A stretch of 64,000 bases of DNA from Pantoea sp. Ap-967 (GCF_011752565.1 NZ_VWXK01000006.1:186001-250000), one strand, 5' to 3'. Shown: positions 7,121 through 17,860, counted from the stretch's first letter. The notes: generated by a model not told the origin, from the sequence alone. A program made the numbers and translations.

Positions 7121-8746
7121 ATGCTTAAACACGCAGTCATTCCGTTCCTGCTCGGCGCAGGCCTACTGGCCGGGGCCCCATTGGCCCACGCCGCGTCCAA
7201 CCTGGTGTTCTGCTCAGAAGGCAGCCCGGCAGGCTTCGACCCGGGGCAATACACCACCGGAACCGACTTCGACGCATCGGCAGAAACCGTGTTCAACCGC
7301 CTGACCCAGTTCGAACGTGGCGGCACCGCCGTGATCCCGGGCCTGGCAACCCAGTGGGATGTGGCCGACGACGGCAAGACCTACACCTTCCACCTGCGCG
7401 AAGGGGTGAAGTTCCACACCACCGACTACTTCAAGCCCACCCGCGAATTCAACGCCGACGACGTGCTGTTCACCTTCAACCGCATGCTCGACAAGAACCA
7501 CCCGTTCCGTAAGGCCTACCCCACCGAGTTCCCCTACTTCACCGACATGGGCATGGACAAGAACATCGCCAAGGTGGAGAAAGTCGACGCGCACACCGTC
7601 AAGTTCACCCTCAACGAAGTGGACGCCGCGTTCATCCAGAACCTGGCCATGAGCTTCGCCTCGATCCAGTCGGCCGAATACGCCGACCAGTTGCTCAAGG
7701 ACGGCAAGGCCGCCGATATCAACCAGAAGCCGATCGGCACCGGCCCGTTCGTGTTCAGCAAGTACCAGAAGGACGCGCAAATCCGCTTCAAGGGCAACAA
7801 GGACTACTGGAAGCCCGAGGACGTGAAGATCGACAACCTGATCTTCGCCATCACCACCGACGCCTCGGTGCGCATGCAGAAGCTGAAGAAGAACGAGTGT
7901 CAGGTCACCCTGTTCCCGCGCCCGGCCGACATCGAGCCGCTCAAGGCCGACAAGAACCTGCAGATGCCGCAGCAGGCCGGCTTCAACCTGGGCTACATCG
8001 CCTACAACGTGATGGACAAGATCAAGGGCAGCAACGAGCCCAACCCGATGGCCAAGCTGGAAGTCCGCCAGGCGCTGGACATGGCCGTGGACAAGAAGAA
8101 GATCATCGAGTCGGTGTACCAGGGCGCCGGCCAGTTGGCGGTCAATGGCATGCCGCCCACCCAGTGGTCCTATGACACCAGCATCAAGGACGCCCCCTAC
8201 GACCCGGAAAAGGCCAAGCAACTGCTCAAGCAGGCCGGCATCAAGGAAGGCACCGAGATCACCCTGTGGGCCATGCCCGTGCAGCGCCCCTACAACCCCA
8301 ATGCCAAGCTGATGGCCGAAATGCTCCAGTCGGACTGGGCCAAGATCGGCATCAAGGCCAAGATCGTCAGCTACGAATGGGGCGAGTACATCAAGCGCTC
8401 CAAAGGCGGCGAGCAAGGCGCCATGCTGATTGGCTGGAGCGGCGACAACGGCGACCCGGACAACTGGCTGGGCACCCTGTATGGCTGCGATGCCATCGAC
8501 GGCAACAACTTTTCCAAGTGGTGCTACAAGCCCTACGACGACCTGATCAAGCAGGCCAAGGCCACCTCCGACCAGGCCAAGCGCACCGAGCTGTACCAGA
8601 AGGCCCAGCACATCCTCAAGGAACAGGTGCCGATCACCCCGATCGCCCACTCCACGGTGTACCAGCCGATGAGCGCCAAGGTGAAGGACTTCAAGATCAG
8701 CCCGTTCGCGCTGAACGCCTTCTACGGTGTCAGTGTGGATAACTAG
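7121..8746 (+). CDS. dppA: Di/oligopeptide ABC transporter binding protein, paralogue 1
   Basis: This 541-residue periplasmic binding protein belongs to SBP family 5 (DppA/OppA cluster). The signal peptide is about 25 residues (ending A-H-A-A-S) with no lipobox Cys. The mature start N-L-V-F-C-S-E-G-S-P-A-G-F-D is typical of DppA. Family-5 hallmarks include L-R-E-G-V-K-F-H (about 95) and the peptide-pocket loop W-S-G-D-N-G-D-P-D-N (about 440-450), where the Asp binds the peptide amino terminus. It is first of three paralogues served by one dppBCDF set. Similar arrays of SBPs next to dppBCDF are known in P. aeruginosa (PA4496-PA4506). Which peptides it prefers cannot be told from sequence. Confidence 0.93.
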   Translation: MLKHAVIPFLLGAGLLAGAPLAHAASNLVFCSEGSPAGFDPGQYTTGTDFDASAETVFNRLTQFERGGTAVIPGLATQWDVADDGKTYTFHLREGVKFHTTDYFKPTREFNADDVLFTFNRMLDKNHPFRKAYPTEFPYFTDMGMDKNIAKVEKVDAHTVKFTLNEVDAAFIQNLAMSFASIQSAEYADQLLKDGKAADINQKPIGTGPFVFSKYQKDAQIRFKGNKDYWKPEDVKIDNLIFAITTDASVRMQKLKKNECQVTLFPRPADIEPLKADKNLQMPQQAGFNLGYIAYNVMDKIKGSNEPNPMAKLEVRQALDMAVDKKKIIESVYQGAGQLAVNGMPPTQWSYDTSIKDAPYDPEKAKQLLKQAGIKEGTEITLWAMPVQRPYNPNAKLMAEMLQSDWAKIGIKAKIVSYEWGEYIKRSKGGEQGAMLIGWSGDNGDPDNWLGTLYGCDAIDGNNFSKWCYKPYDDLIKQAKATSDQAKRTELYQKAQHILKEQVPITPIAHSTVYQPMSAKVKDFKISPFALNAFYGVSVDN

Positions 8747-8759
8747 GGCCGGTCCCTGG

Positions 8760-8780
8760 CCCCGCCGAGCCACGGCGGGG
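8760..8780. other. Intercistronic GC-rich hairpin
   Basis: CCCCGCCG (8760-8767) pairs with CGGCGGGG (8773-8780) around a 5-nt loop, 13 bp after the stop of the first binding-protein gene. There is no T-run, so it looks like an mRNA-stabilising or attenuating structure and not a strong terminator. Confidence 0.6.
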
Positions 8781-8899
8781 TCCACCTCACCGCACACACG
8801 CACTCGCCATCTGCCCCGACGCTACCCGCGACGGGGACGGGAAACTGTTGCCGCCATTGGTACCCCGGGGCGGTGAAAACAGCTGGAAAAGGAACCGCC

Positions 8900-10492
8900 A
8901 TGCGCCACGTTACTCGCCTTTCGACCCTGCTCGCCGTGGGCCTGCTCAGCCAGGCCCCTGCCCTTCACGCCAAGAACCTGGTGTTCTGCTCCGAAGGCAG
9001 CCCCGCCGGCTTCGACACCGCCCAGTACACCAGCGCCACCGACAACGATGCCGCCGAGCCGATCTACAACCGCCTGGTGGAATTCGAACGCGGCGGCACC
9101 GCCGTGCAACCGGCCCTGGCAACCCGCTGGGAGGTGTCCGACGATGGCCTGCGCTACACCTTCCACCTGCGCGAAGGCGTGAAGTTCCATGCCAACAAGG
9201 CCTTCACCCCCCGCCGCGACTTCAACGCCGACGATGTGCTGTTCACCTTCAACCGCATGCTCGACAAGAACCACCCGTTCCGTAAGGCCTACCCTACCGA
9301 GTTTCCCTATTTCATCAGCATGGGCCTGGACAAGAACATCGCCAGCGTCGAGAAAACCGGTCCGCTGAGCGTGGTGTTCACCCTGAACAAGGTCGATGCC
9401 GCGTTCATCCAGAACCTGGCGATGAGCTTTGCCTCCATCCTGTCTGCCGAGTATGCCGACCACCTGCTGGCCAGCGGGCGCCCCAGCGACATCAACCAGC
9501 AGCCGATCGGCACCGGCCCGTTCGTGTTCCAGCGTTACCAGAAGGACTCGCAGATTCGCTACAAGGGCAACAAGGACTACTGGGCGCCCGAACAGGTGAA
9601 GCTCGACAACCTGGTGTTCTCGATCAACACCGACCCTTCGGTGCGCATCCAGAAACTGCGCCGCAACGAATGCCAGGTCACCCTGCACCCGCGCCCGGCC
9701 GACCTGCCGGCGCTGCAGGCCGATGGCAAGCTGCAGGTGCTGCAGCAACCGGGCTTCAACCTCGGCTACATCGCCTACAACACCCAGCACCCACCGTTCG
9801 ACCGCCTGGAAGTGCGCCAGGCCATGGACATGGCGGTCAACAAGCAGGCGATCCTCCAGGCGGTGTACCAGGACTCCGGGCAACGGGCGGTCAACGCCAT
9901 GCCGCCAACCCAGTGGTCCTATGACAACAGCATCAAGGACGCCCCGTTCGACCCGCAAAAGGCCAGGCAATTGCTGCAGCAGGCCGGGGTCGAGCCGGGC
10001 ACCGAGATCACCCTGTGGGCCATGCCCGTGCAACGCCCCTACAACCCCAACGCCAAGCTGATGGCCGAAATGCTCCAGGCCGACTGGAACACGCTCGGTT
10101 TCAAGGTGCGCATCGTCAGCTACGAATGGGGTGAGTACCTCAAGCGCATGAAAAGCGGCGAACACGACATCGCCCTGATCGGCTGGACCGGCGACAACGG
10201 CGACCCGGACAACTGGCTGGGCACCCTTTACAACTGCGATGCCATCGGCAGCAACAACTACTCGCTGTGGTGCGACCCGCAGTACGACCGCCTGGTCAAG
10301 CAGGCCAAGCAGGTCACCGACCGCGCGCAGCGCACGGCGCTGTACCAGCAGGCCCAGCAGCGGCTCAAGCAACAGGTGCCGATCACCCCGGTGGCCCATT
10401 CCACCGTCAACCAGCCTTTGAGTATCAAGGTGGCCGATTTCAAGGTCAGCCCGTTCGGGCGCAATGACTTTTCCGGCGTGAGTGTCGATTAG
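8900..10492 (+). CDS. dppA: Di/oligopeptide ABC transporter binding protein, paralogue 2
   Basis: This 530-residue family-5 periplasmic binding protein is very close to the preceding gene product. It shares the mature start N-L-V-F-C-S-E-G-S, the block M-L-D-K-N-H-P-F-R-K-A-Y-P-T-E-F and the binding loop W-T-G-D-N-G-D-P-D-N. It lacks a ~9-residue insertion present in paralogue 1 after I-A-Y-N. The ATG at 8900 has AAAGGA at good spacing; a GTG at 8873 in frame is less likely because it would precede the signal peptide core. Recent tandem duplication followed by divergence of ligand choice is the simplest reading. It is periplasmic and delivers ligand to DppBCDF. Confidence 0.92.
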   Translation: MRHVTRLSTLLAVGLLSQAPALHAKNLVFCSEGSPAGFDTAQYTSATDNDAAEPIYNRLVEFERGGTAVQPALATRWEVSDDGLRYTFHLREGVKFHANKAFTPRRDFNADDVLFTFNRMLDKNHPFRKAYPTEFPYFISMGLDKNIASVEKTGPLSVVFTLNKVDAAFIQNLAMSFASILSAEYADHLLASGRPSDINQQPIGTGPFVFQRYQKDSQIRYKGNKDYWAPEQVKLDNLVFSINTDPSVRIQKLRRNECQVTLHPRPADLPALQADGKLQVLQQPGFNLGYIAYNTQHPPFDRLEVRQAMDMAVNKQAILQAVYQDSGQRAVNAMPPTQWSYDNSIKDAPFDPQKARQLLQQAGVEPGTEITLWAMPVQRPYNPNAKLMAEMLQADWNTLGFKVRIVSYEWGEYLKRMKSGEHDIALIGWTGDNGDPDNWLGTLYNCDAIGSNNYSLWCDPQYDRLVKQAKQVTDRAQRTALYQQAQQRLKQQVPITPVAHSTVNQPLSIKVADFKVSPFGRNDFSGVSVD

Positions 10493-10503
10493 GCGATAGC
10501 CAG

Positions 10504-10588
10504 GCCCGGCCTCTTCGCGGGCAAGCCCGCGCCCACACAGGGACCACGTTTCCCCCTGTAGGAGCGGGCTTGCCCCGCGAAGAGGCCA
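10504..10588. repeat. Inverted REP pair inside the dpp locus
   Basis: REP copies lie at about 10504-10538 (variant GCGGGCAAGCCCGCGCCCACACAGG, partly degenerate) and 10556-10588 in inverted orientation. They sit between the second binding-protein gene and the porin gene, so the locus is probably not one uninterrupted transcript. Confidence 0.88.
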
Positions 10589-10699
10589 GCAAACCCCACA
10601 CAACGCCCCCAATTTGGCCCACCACCCCGGGCAACCCTGGCAACACCCCGGCCCACAAGGCCACACCACAACGAACAAAAACAGAAAGGGAGCTTCACC

Positions 10700-12073
10700 T
10701 TGAAAGTATTTACCCTAACCGCATTAGCCCTCGCCACCCTGGCCAGCACCGCCCAGGCCGACCCGCAAAGCCAGGACTACATCCCGTTCAGCCTGAAATC
10801 CAGCAGCGAGCAAGACGCCGCCAAAGGCTTCATCGACGGCCAGAGCCTGTCCGGCACCACACGCAACTGGTACGCCCGCGAACGCGCCACCCGCGCACCG
10901 CTGTGGAAGTACTACAAGGCCGACGGCACGCGCCACGACACCCACAGCCGCGACAACTGGCTGCAAGGCACCATCCTCAACTACAGCTCCGGCTTCACCC
11001 AGGGCACCGTCGGCTTTGCCGTCGAGGCCGCCGGCTACAACGCCATCGCCCTGGAACAGGGCCGTGCGGCGATTGCCGGGCCGAACAACCGCACCCTCAC
11101 CCACAGCGACGGCGACCCGCTGGGCCAGTGGAGCAAGATGGGCCTGGCCAACGTCAAGGCGCGGGTGTCCAACACCACCCTGACCGTGGGCCGCCAGTCG
11201 GTGGACACGCCGATGATCGCCTACATCGGCAACCGCGCCCTGCCGTCGAGCTTCCAGGGCGCGTTCCTGCACAGCGCCGAGTTCGACAACTTGAGCTTCG
11301 ACCTGGGCACCTTCGACCGCGTCTCGCCACGTACCGAACAGAGCCTGAGCAAGTTTCGCAGTGAATACGGCGCCACCGGTGTCGAAACCGACCGCGCCAG
11401 CACCGCCGGCATCAACTACCAGCCGCTCAAGAGCCTGAGCACCAGCCTCTACGCCACCCGGGTCGACGACTTCTGGAACCAGTACTACGTCGGCGCCAAC
11501 CACGTGCTCGGCGACAGCGCCGTGCTGGCCCTGACCACCGGCCTGAACTACTACAAGACCGTGGACACCGGCAGCAAGAAGATGGGTGACATCGACAACG
11601 ACACCTACAGCCTGTCGCTGGGCCTGACCCACCAGGCCCACACCCTCACGGCGTCCTGGCAGCAGGTCAACGGCAACGAGTACTTCGACTACCTGCACGA
11701 AACCAACGGCATCTACCTGGCCAACTCGCTGCTGTCGGACTTCAACGGCCCCAACGAGAAATCGCTGCAGATTTCCTACGTGCTGAACATGGCGCCCTAC
11801 GGCGTGCCGGGCCTGAAGTTCAACCTGTACAACGCCCGCGGCTGGGGGATCGACGGCACCCACTACAAGGGCAGCGCCTACGACGTCACCGGCATGGACG
11901 GCGAAACCCACTACGAGTGGGGCATCGGCACCAGCTACGCGGTGCAGAGCGGGCCGCTGAAAGACACCAGCATCCGCGCCACCTACACCGCCCACCGGGC
12001 CAGCAAGGCCCAGGCCGATGGCAGCCTGGACGAATTGCGCATCGTCACCACCATTCCGTTCAACATTCTCTGA
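10700..12073 (+). CDS. opdP: OprD-family outer-membrane porin, peptide-type (OpdP-like)
   Basis: This 457-residue OprD-superfamily porin has a 20-residue signal peptide (K-V-F-T-L-T-A-L-A-L-A then A-Q-A). Early OprD landmarks are G-F-I-D-G-Q-S-L and R-N-W-Y-A-R-E. A run of amphipathic strands follows, ending in a short strand R-I-V-T-T-I-P-F-N-I-L as outer-membrane barrel proteins do. The start codon is TTG at 10700 behind GGGAGC; no ATG fits. Location among three dipeptide-binding proteins and dppBCDF points to OpdP, which in P. aeruginosa takes up glycine-containing dipeptides and arginine-type substrates. The exact substrate is inferred from context. Confidence 0.87.
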   Translation: MKVFTLTALALATLASTAQADPQSQDYIPFSLKSSSEQDAAKGFIDGQSLSGTTRNWYARERATRAPLWKYYKADGTRHDTHSRDNWLQGTILNYSSGFTQGTVGFAVEAAGYNAIALEQGRAAIAGPNNRTLTHSDGDPLGQWSKMGLANVKARVSNTTLTVGRQSVDTPMIAYIGNRALPSSFQGAFLHSAEFDNLSFDLGTFDRVSPRTEQSLSKFRSEYGATGVETDRASTAGINYQPLKSLSTSLYATRVDDFWNQYYVGANHVLGDSAVLALTTGLNYYKTVDTGSKKMGDIDNDTYSLSLGLTHQAHTLTASWQQVNGNEYFDYLHETNGIYLANSLLSDFNGPNEKSLQISYVLNMAPYGVPGLKFNLYNARGWGIDGTHYKGSAYDVTGMDGETHYEWGIGTSYAVQSGPLKDTSIRATYTAHRASKAQADGSLDELRIVTTIPFNIL

Positions 12074-12081
12074 CCACTGGC

Positions 12082-12112
12082 GCCACGGCCCGCGCCAACA
12101 ACGGGCCGTGGC
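12082..12112. other. Intercistronic hairpin between porin and third binding protein
   Basis: GCCACGGCCCG (12082-12092) pairs perfectly with CGGGCCGTGGC (12102-12112) across a 9-nt loop, eight bases after the porin stop. No T-run follows. It is likely an mRNA stability element or partial terminator. Confidence 0.62.
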
Positions 12113-12147
12113 GGCTACGCTGGAATCAATGCAAGCAGGGAGAACAC

Positions 12148-13743
12148 ATGAAATCGCCAATGCTTCGCACCACCCTGGCAGCCTTCATCCTGGCCGCTGC
12201 CGGCCAGGTGGCGGCCAAACCGCTGGTGGTGTGCACCGAAGCCAGCCCTGAAGGCTTCGACATCGTCCAGTACACCACCGCCGTCACCGCCGACGCCTCG
12301 GCCGAGACGCTGTTCAACCGCCTGGTGGACTTCAAGCCCGGCACCACCGATATCCAGCCGGCCCTGGCCGAACGCTGGGAAACCTCCCCCGACGGCCTGA
12401 CCTACACCTTTCACCTGCGCCAGGGGGTGAAGTTCCACACCACCGACTACTTCACCCCCACCCGCGACTTCAACGCCGATGACGTGCTGTGGAGCCTGAA
12501 CCGCCAGCTCGACCCGAAGCACCCCTGGCACGACAAGACCAGCGTTGGCTACCCGTACTTCGACAGCATGGCGTTCAAGCAGCTGCTCAAGTCGGTGAGC
12601 AAGGCCGACGACCACACCGTGGTGATTACCCTCACCCGCCCGGAAGCGCCGTTCCTGCGCGACATGGCCATGGCGTTCACCTCGATCTACTCCGCCGAAT
12701 ATGGCGACCAGCTGCTCAAGGCCGGCAAGACGGGCGACCTCAACAGCAAGCCGATCGGCACCGGCCCGTTCATCTTCCAGCGCTACAACAAGGACGCCCA
12801 GGTGCGCTTCAAGGCCAACCCGGACTACTTCCGCGGCAAGCCGCCGAGCGAAGCGCTGGTGTTTGCCATCGCCACCGACAGCAACGTGCGCCTGCAGAAG
12901 CTGCGCGCCAACGAGTGCCAGGTGGCGCTGTACCCCAAGCCCGATGACGTGCCGTCGATCAAGGCCGACCCCAGGCTCAAGGTCGCCGAGATCGAAGCCT
13001 TGGTCACCGGCTACATTGCGATGAACACCGAACACAAGTACCTGAGCGACGTGCGCGTGCGCAAAGCCATCGACATGGCCTTCGACCGCCAGACCCACGT
13101 CGACCAGTTGTTCGGCAAGGGCAATGCACTGGTCGGCGTGAACCCCTACCCACCGACCATGATCGGCTACAACACCGACAACAAGAACCCGCCCCGCGAC
13201 CTGGCCAAGGCCCGCGAACTGCTCAGGCAAGCGGGCGTACCGGACGGCGCGGTGCTCACCCTGTTCACCCGCAACGGCGGTGGCCCGACCAACCCCAACC
13301 CGCGCCTTTCCGCCGAGATGCTGCAGGCCGACCTCAAGCAGATCGGCCTAAAGCTGGACATCCGTGTGATGGAGTGGGCCGAGATGCTGCGCCGGGCCAA
13401 GAAGGGCGAGGCCGACCTGGTGTCTACCGGCTGGGCCGGCGACAACGGCGACCCCGACAACTTCCTCAGCCCCCTGCTCAGCTGCGATGCCGCCAAGACC
13501 GGCGAGAACTATGCGCGCTGGTGCAACCCTAAATTCCAGGAGCTGATTACCCGTGCCCGCGAAGTGATCGACAACGACGAACGCGCCAGGCTCTATGCCG
13601 AGGCTTTGAAGGTGTACGATGACGATCAACCCTGGATCAGCATGGCCCATCCGAAGATGTTCACCGCCATGCGTGACAACGTGGAGGGCTACGTGATCAA
13701 CCCTCTGACCAACAACAACTTCGCCACCACCCGGGTGAAGTAG
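12148..13743 (+). CDS. dppA: Di/oligopeptide ABC transporter binding protein, paralogue 3
   Basis: This 531-residue family-5 binding protein starts at the ATG at 12148 behind GGGAG. The frame is open 77 codons upstream, but only because it reads through the end of opdP out of frame. The signal peptide ends near V-A-A-K-P and the mature start is L-V-V-C-T-E-A-S-P-E-G-F-D. It is the most diverged of the three paralogues: the pocket loop is W-A-G-D-N-G-D-P-D-N-F and the R-N-G-G-G-P-T-N-P-N-P segment replaces P-V-Q-R-P-Y-N-P-N. It lies directly before dppB and is probably the founding dppA of the operon. Confidence 0.92.
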   Translation: MKSPMLRTTLAAFILAAAGQVAAKPLVVCTEASPEGFDIVQYTTAVTADASAETLFNRLVDFKPGTTDIQPALAERWETSPDGLTYTFHLRQGVKFHTTDYFTPTRDFNADDVLWSLNRQLDPKHPWHDKTSVGYPYFDSMAFKQLLKSVSKADDHTVVITLTRPEAPFLRDMAMAFTSIYSAEYGDQLLKAGKTGDLNSKPIGTGPFIFQRYNKDAQVRFKANPDYFRGKPPSEALVFAIATDSNVRLQKLRANECQVALYPKPDDVPSIKADPRLKVAEIEALVTGYIAMNTEHKYLSDVRVRKAIDMAFDRQTHVDQLFGKGNALVGVNPYPPTMIGYNTDNKNPPRDLAKARELLRQAGVPDGAVLTLFTRNGGGPTNPNPRLSAEMLQADLKQIGLKLDIRVMEWAEMLRRAKKGEADLVSTGWAGDNGDPDNFLSPLLSCDAAKTGENYARWCNPKFQELITRAREVIDNDERARLYAEALKVYDDDQPWISMAHPKMFTAMRDNVEGYVINPLTNNNFATTRVK

Positions 13744-13834
13744 AACAACAACGATCGCCGGCGACCCACACGGGAACCGGCGGCACCGCCGTAATGGGCT
13801 GATCGCCCCACGGCCTGATGAGGTAACCCCGACA

Positions 13835-14845
<1,011 letters not shown>

Positions 14846-14855
14846 GGCCTTCGCC

Positions 14856-15782
14856 ATGACTACCCCGATTGCAAAATCCGTCACGCCGGCAAGCCCGGTG
14901 GACCAGAGCCTGCTCTACCCCTCGCCGTACAAGGAATTCTGGCAGGCCTTCGCCCGCAACAAGGGCGCAGTAATGGGCCTGGCCTTCATGTGCCTGGTGG
15001 TGTTCTGCGCACTGTTCGCGCCATGGGTCGCCCCGCATGACCCCAGCGAGCAGTACCGCGACTTCCTGCTGACCCCGCCGGTGTGGCTGGACGGCGGCAC
15101 CTGGCAATTCATCCTCGGCACCGACGAGTTGGGCCGCGACCTGCTGTCGCGGCTGATCCAGGGCGCACGGCTGTCACTGCTGATCGGCCTGTCGTCGGTG
15201 GTGATCTCGCTGATTCCGGGCATCCTGCTGGGCCTTCTGGCCGGCTTCTTCCCGCAGGTGCTGGGCCCCTCGATCATGCGCCTGATGGACGTGATGCTGG
15301 CGCTGCCATCGCTGCTGCTGGCCGTGGCCATCGTCGCCATCCTCGGCCCAGGCCTGATCAACACCGTGATCGCCATTGCCATCGTGTCCCTGCCTTCCTA
15401 CGTGCGCCTGACCCGCGCCGCGGTGATGGGCGAGCTGAACCGCGACTATGTGACCGCCGCCCGCCTGGCCGGTGCCGGGCTGCCCCGGCTGATGTTCGTC
15501 ACCGTGCTGCCCAACTGCATGGCGCCGCTGATCGTGCAGGCCACCTTGAGCTTTTCCTCGGCGATTCTCGACGCCGCCGCCCTGGGCTTCCTGGGCCTTG
15601 GCGTACAGCCACCAACCCCGGAGTGGGGCACCATGCTGGCCTCGGCCCGCGACTACATCGAGCGCGCCTGGTGGGTGGTAAGCCTGCCCGGCCTGACCAT
15701 TTTGCTCAGTGTGCTGGCAATCAACCTGATGGGCGACGGCCTGCGCGATGCGCTGGACCCGAAACTCAAGAACGCCGCCTGA
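14856..15782 (+). CDS. dppC: Dipeptide ABC transporter permease DppC
   Basis: This 308-residue partner permease has an N-terminal cytoplasmic tail, helix 1 ([13 protein letters not shown]), and the DppC/OppC signature [14 protein letters not shown] near residue 90. The EAA loop is [12 protein letters not shown]. It has five to six membrane helices and acts in the inner membrane with DppB. The next gene, dppD, begins 10 bp after its stop behind GAGGAG. Confidence 0.95.
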   Translation: MTTPIAKSVTPASPVDQSLLYPSPYKEFWQAFARNKGAVMGLAFMCLVVFCALFAPWVAPHDPSEQYRDFLLTPPVWLDGGTWQFILGTDELGRDLLSRLIQGARLSLLIGLSSVVISLIPGILLGLLAGFFPQVLGPSIMRLMDVMLALPSLLLAVAIVAILGPGLINTVIAIAIVSLPSYVRLTRAAVMGELNRDYVTAARLAGAGLPRLMFVTVLPNCMAPLIVQATLSFSSAILDAAALGFLGLGVQPPTPEWGTMLASARDYIERAWWVVSLPGLTILLSVLAINLMGDGLRDALDPKLKNAA

Positions 15783-15792
15783 GGAGAACGCC

Positions 15793-16761
15793 ATGTCACT
15801 GTTGCAGATCAACAACCTGAATGTGCGCTTCGGCGACGCCAACGCGGTGCCTGTGGTCGACGGCCTGGACCTGGCCGTGGACGCCGGCGAGATCCTGGCC
15901 ATCGTAGGTGAGTCTGGCTCGGGCAAGTCGGTCACCATGATGGCCCTGATGGGCCTGATCGATGCCCCCGGGCGCATCACGGCCGATGCCCTGACCTTCG
16001 ACGGCACCGACATGCTCAAGCTCAGCGGCCGCCAGCGGCGCAAGGTGGTGGGCAAGGACATCGCCATGGTCTTCCAGGACCCGATGACCGCCCTGAACCC
16101 CAGCTACACGGTCGGCTACCAGATCGAGGAAGTGCTGCGCCAGCACCTGGGCCTCAAGGGCAAGGCGGCGCGCCAGCGTGCCTTGGAGCTGTTGAAGAAA
16201 GTCGAGATCCCGGCTGCCGAAAGCCGCCTGGACGCCTACCCGCACCAGCTGTCCGGTGGCATGAGCCAGCGCGTGGCGATCGCCATGGCGATTGCCGGCG
16301 AGCCCAAGCTGCTGATTGCCGACGAGCCCACCACAGCGCTGGACGTGACCATCCAGGCGCAGATCATGGAACTGCTGGTGAACCTGCAGAAGGAGCGCAA
16401 CATGGCGCTCATCCTGATCACCCACGACCTGGCCGTGGTCGCCGAAACCGCCAAGCGGGTGTGCGTGATGTACGCAGGCCAAGCCGTGGAAGTGGGCCAG
16501 GTGCCCGAGCTGTTCGATGTGCCCGCCCACCCCTACAGCGAAGCGCTGCTGGCGGCGATTCCCGAGCACAGCATTGGCGCCGAGCGCCTGGCCACCCTGC
16601 CCGGCATCGTGCCGGGCCGCTACGACCGGCCGGTGGGCTGCCTGCTGTCACCGCGCTGCCCGTATGTGCAGGACAACTGCCGGCGCCAGCGCCCGTCCCT
16701 CGATCCCCAGGTCCATGGCCTGGTGCGTTGCTTCTACCCGCTGAACCAGGAGGTGGCGTGA
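15793..16761 (+). CDS. dppD: Dipeptide ABC transporter ATPase DppD
   Basis: This 322-residue cytoplasmic ATPase has Walker A G-E-S-G-S-G-K-S at residues 39-46, signature L-S-G-G-M-S-Q-R, and Walker [13 protein letters not shown]. The C-terminal oligopeptide/dipeptide extension has paired cysteines ([10 protein letters not shown], ending Q-D-N-C). In some family members this extension carries an Fe-S cluster. The ATG at 15793 follows GAGGAG; the frame is open a little further upstream inside dppC. Its TGA overlaps the ATG of dppF by one base (TGATG). Confidence 0.95.
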   Translation: MSLLQINNLNVRFGDANAVPVVDGLDLAVDAGEILAIVGESGSGKSVTMMALMGLIDAPGRITADALTFDGTDMLKLSGRQRRKVVGKDIAMVFQDPMTALNPSYTVGYQIEEVLRQHLGLKGKAARQRALELLKKVEIPAAESRLDAYPHQLSGGMSQRVAIAMAIAGEPKLLIADEPTTALDVTIQAQIMELLVNLQKERNMALILITHDLAVVAETAKRVCVMYAGQAVEVGQVPELFDVPAHPYSEALLAAIPEHSIGAERLATLPGIVPGRYDRPVGCLLSPRCPYVQDNCRRQRPSLDPQVHGLVRCFYPLNQEVA

Positions 16762-17729
16762 TGGCCGTCGTTCTCACTGCCCGGGAACTGACCCGGCATT
16801 ACGAAGTGTCTCGCGGGCTGTTCAAGGGCCATGCCACGGTGCGCGCGCTCAATGGCGTGTCGTTCGAACTGGAGGCTGGCAAGACCTTGGCGGTGGTGGG
16901 CGAATCCGGTTGCGGCAAGTCGACCCTGGCGCGGGCCCTGACCCTGATCGAGGAGCCTTCTTCCGGCTCGCTGCAAATTGCCGGCACCGAGGTCAAGGGC
17001 GCCAGCAAGACCGAGCGCAAGCAACTGCGCCGCGACGTGCAGATGGTGTTCCAAAGCCCCTACGCCTCGCTCAACCCGCGGCAGAAGATCGGCGACCAGC
17101 TGGCTGAGCCGCTGTTGATCAACACCTCGCTGAGCAAGGCCGAACGCCGCGAGAAAGTGCAGAAGATGATGGAGCAGGTAGGCCTGCGCCCCGAGCATTA
17201 CCAACGCTACCCGCACATGTTCTCCGGTGGCCAGCGCCAGCGCATCGCCCTGGCCCGGGCAATGATGCTGCAACCGAAGGTGCTGGTGGCCGATGAGCCG
17301 ACCTCGGCGCTGGACGTGTCGATCCAGGCCCAGGTGCTGAACCTGTTCATGGACCTGCAGAAGGAGTTCAACACCGCCTACGTGTTCATTTCGCACAACC
17401 TGGCGGTGGTGCGGCATGTGGCGGATCAGGTGCTGGTGATGTACCTCGGGCGGCCGGTGGAGATGGGGCCCAAGGAGGATATCTACGACAAGCCTCTGCA
17501 TCCGTATACCCAGGCATTGCTGTCGGCGACGCCGGCGATTCACCCGGACCCGTTGAAGCCGAAGATTCGCATTGCCGGGGAGTTGCCTAACCCGCTGAAC
17601 CCGCCGGATGGGTGCGCGTTTCACAAACGCTGCCCGCATGCGACCGAGCGCTGTGCTGCCGAGGTGCCGGTGTTGCGGCAGGTGAGCAGCCGGCAGGTGG
17701 CTTGCCATTATGCCGAGCAGTTTCTCTAG
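16761..17729 (+). CDS. dppF: Dipeptide ABC transporter ATPase DppF
   Basis: This 322-residue second ATPase has Walker A G-E-S-G-C-G-K-S at residues 47-54, signature F-S-G-G-Q-R-Q-R, and Walker B V-L-V-A-D-E-P-T-S-A-L-D. It has the same type of C-terminal extension with cysteines (G-C-A-F-H-K-R-C-P-H, T-E-R-C). It pairs with DppD to drive peptide import. I set the start at the ATG at 16761, which overlaps the dppD stop and has AGGAGG just upstream; the longer frame reaching back into dppD is rejected. It is the last gene of the operon and is followed by a REP-type hairpin. Confidence 0.95.
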   Translation: MAVVLTARELTRHYEVSRGLFKGHATVRALNGVSFELEAGKTLAVVGESGCGKSTLARALTLIEEPSSGSLQIAGTEVKGASKTERKQLRRDVQMVFQSPYASLNPRQKIGDQLAEPLLINTSLSKAERREKVQKMMEQVGLRPEHYQRYPHMFSGGQRQRIALARAMMLQPKVLVADEPTSALDVSIQAQVLNLFMDLQKEFNTAYVFISHNLAVVRHVADQVLVMYLGRPVEMGPKEDIYDKPLHPYTQALLSATPAIHPDPLKPKIRIAGELPNPLNPPDGCAFHKRCPHATERCAAEVPVLRQVSSRQVACHYAEQFL

Positions 17730-17740
17730 GCGTTAGATTG

Positions 17741-17853
17741 CGGGGCTGCTGTGCAGCCCATCGCGACCTGCGGTCGCTCCTACCAAAAACCGCGATCAAC
17801 ATGATGATCCCTGGTAGGAGCGACCGCAGGTCGCGAAGGGCCGCAAAGCGGCC
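17741..17853. repeat. REP-type inverted repeat (GCGACCTGCGGTCGCTCCTACC family)
   Basis: The left arm is GGGCTGCTGTGCAGCCC then TCGCGACCTGCGGTCGCTCC. The right arm is the complement CTGGTAGGAGCGACCGCAGG...GGGCCGCAAAGCGGCCC. The central stem sequence differs from the CGGGCTTGCCCCG family, but the CTCCTAC end is the same. It lies between convergent dppF and the small membrane peptide gene. Confidence 0.88.
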
Positions 17854-17860
17854 CCGTATT

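Noticed and set aside
7214-10678. Minus-strand open frames opposite the first two peptide-binding genes
   Set aside because: Both are shadows of paralogous genes; their mutual similarity only reflects the similarity of the sense genes.
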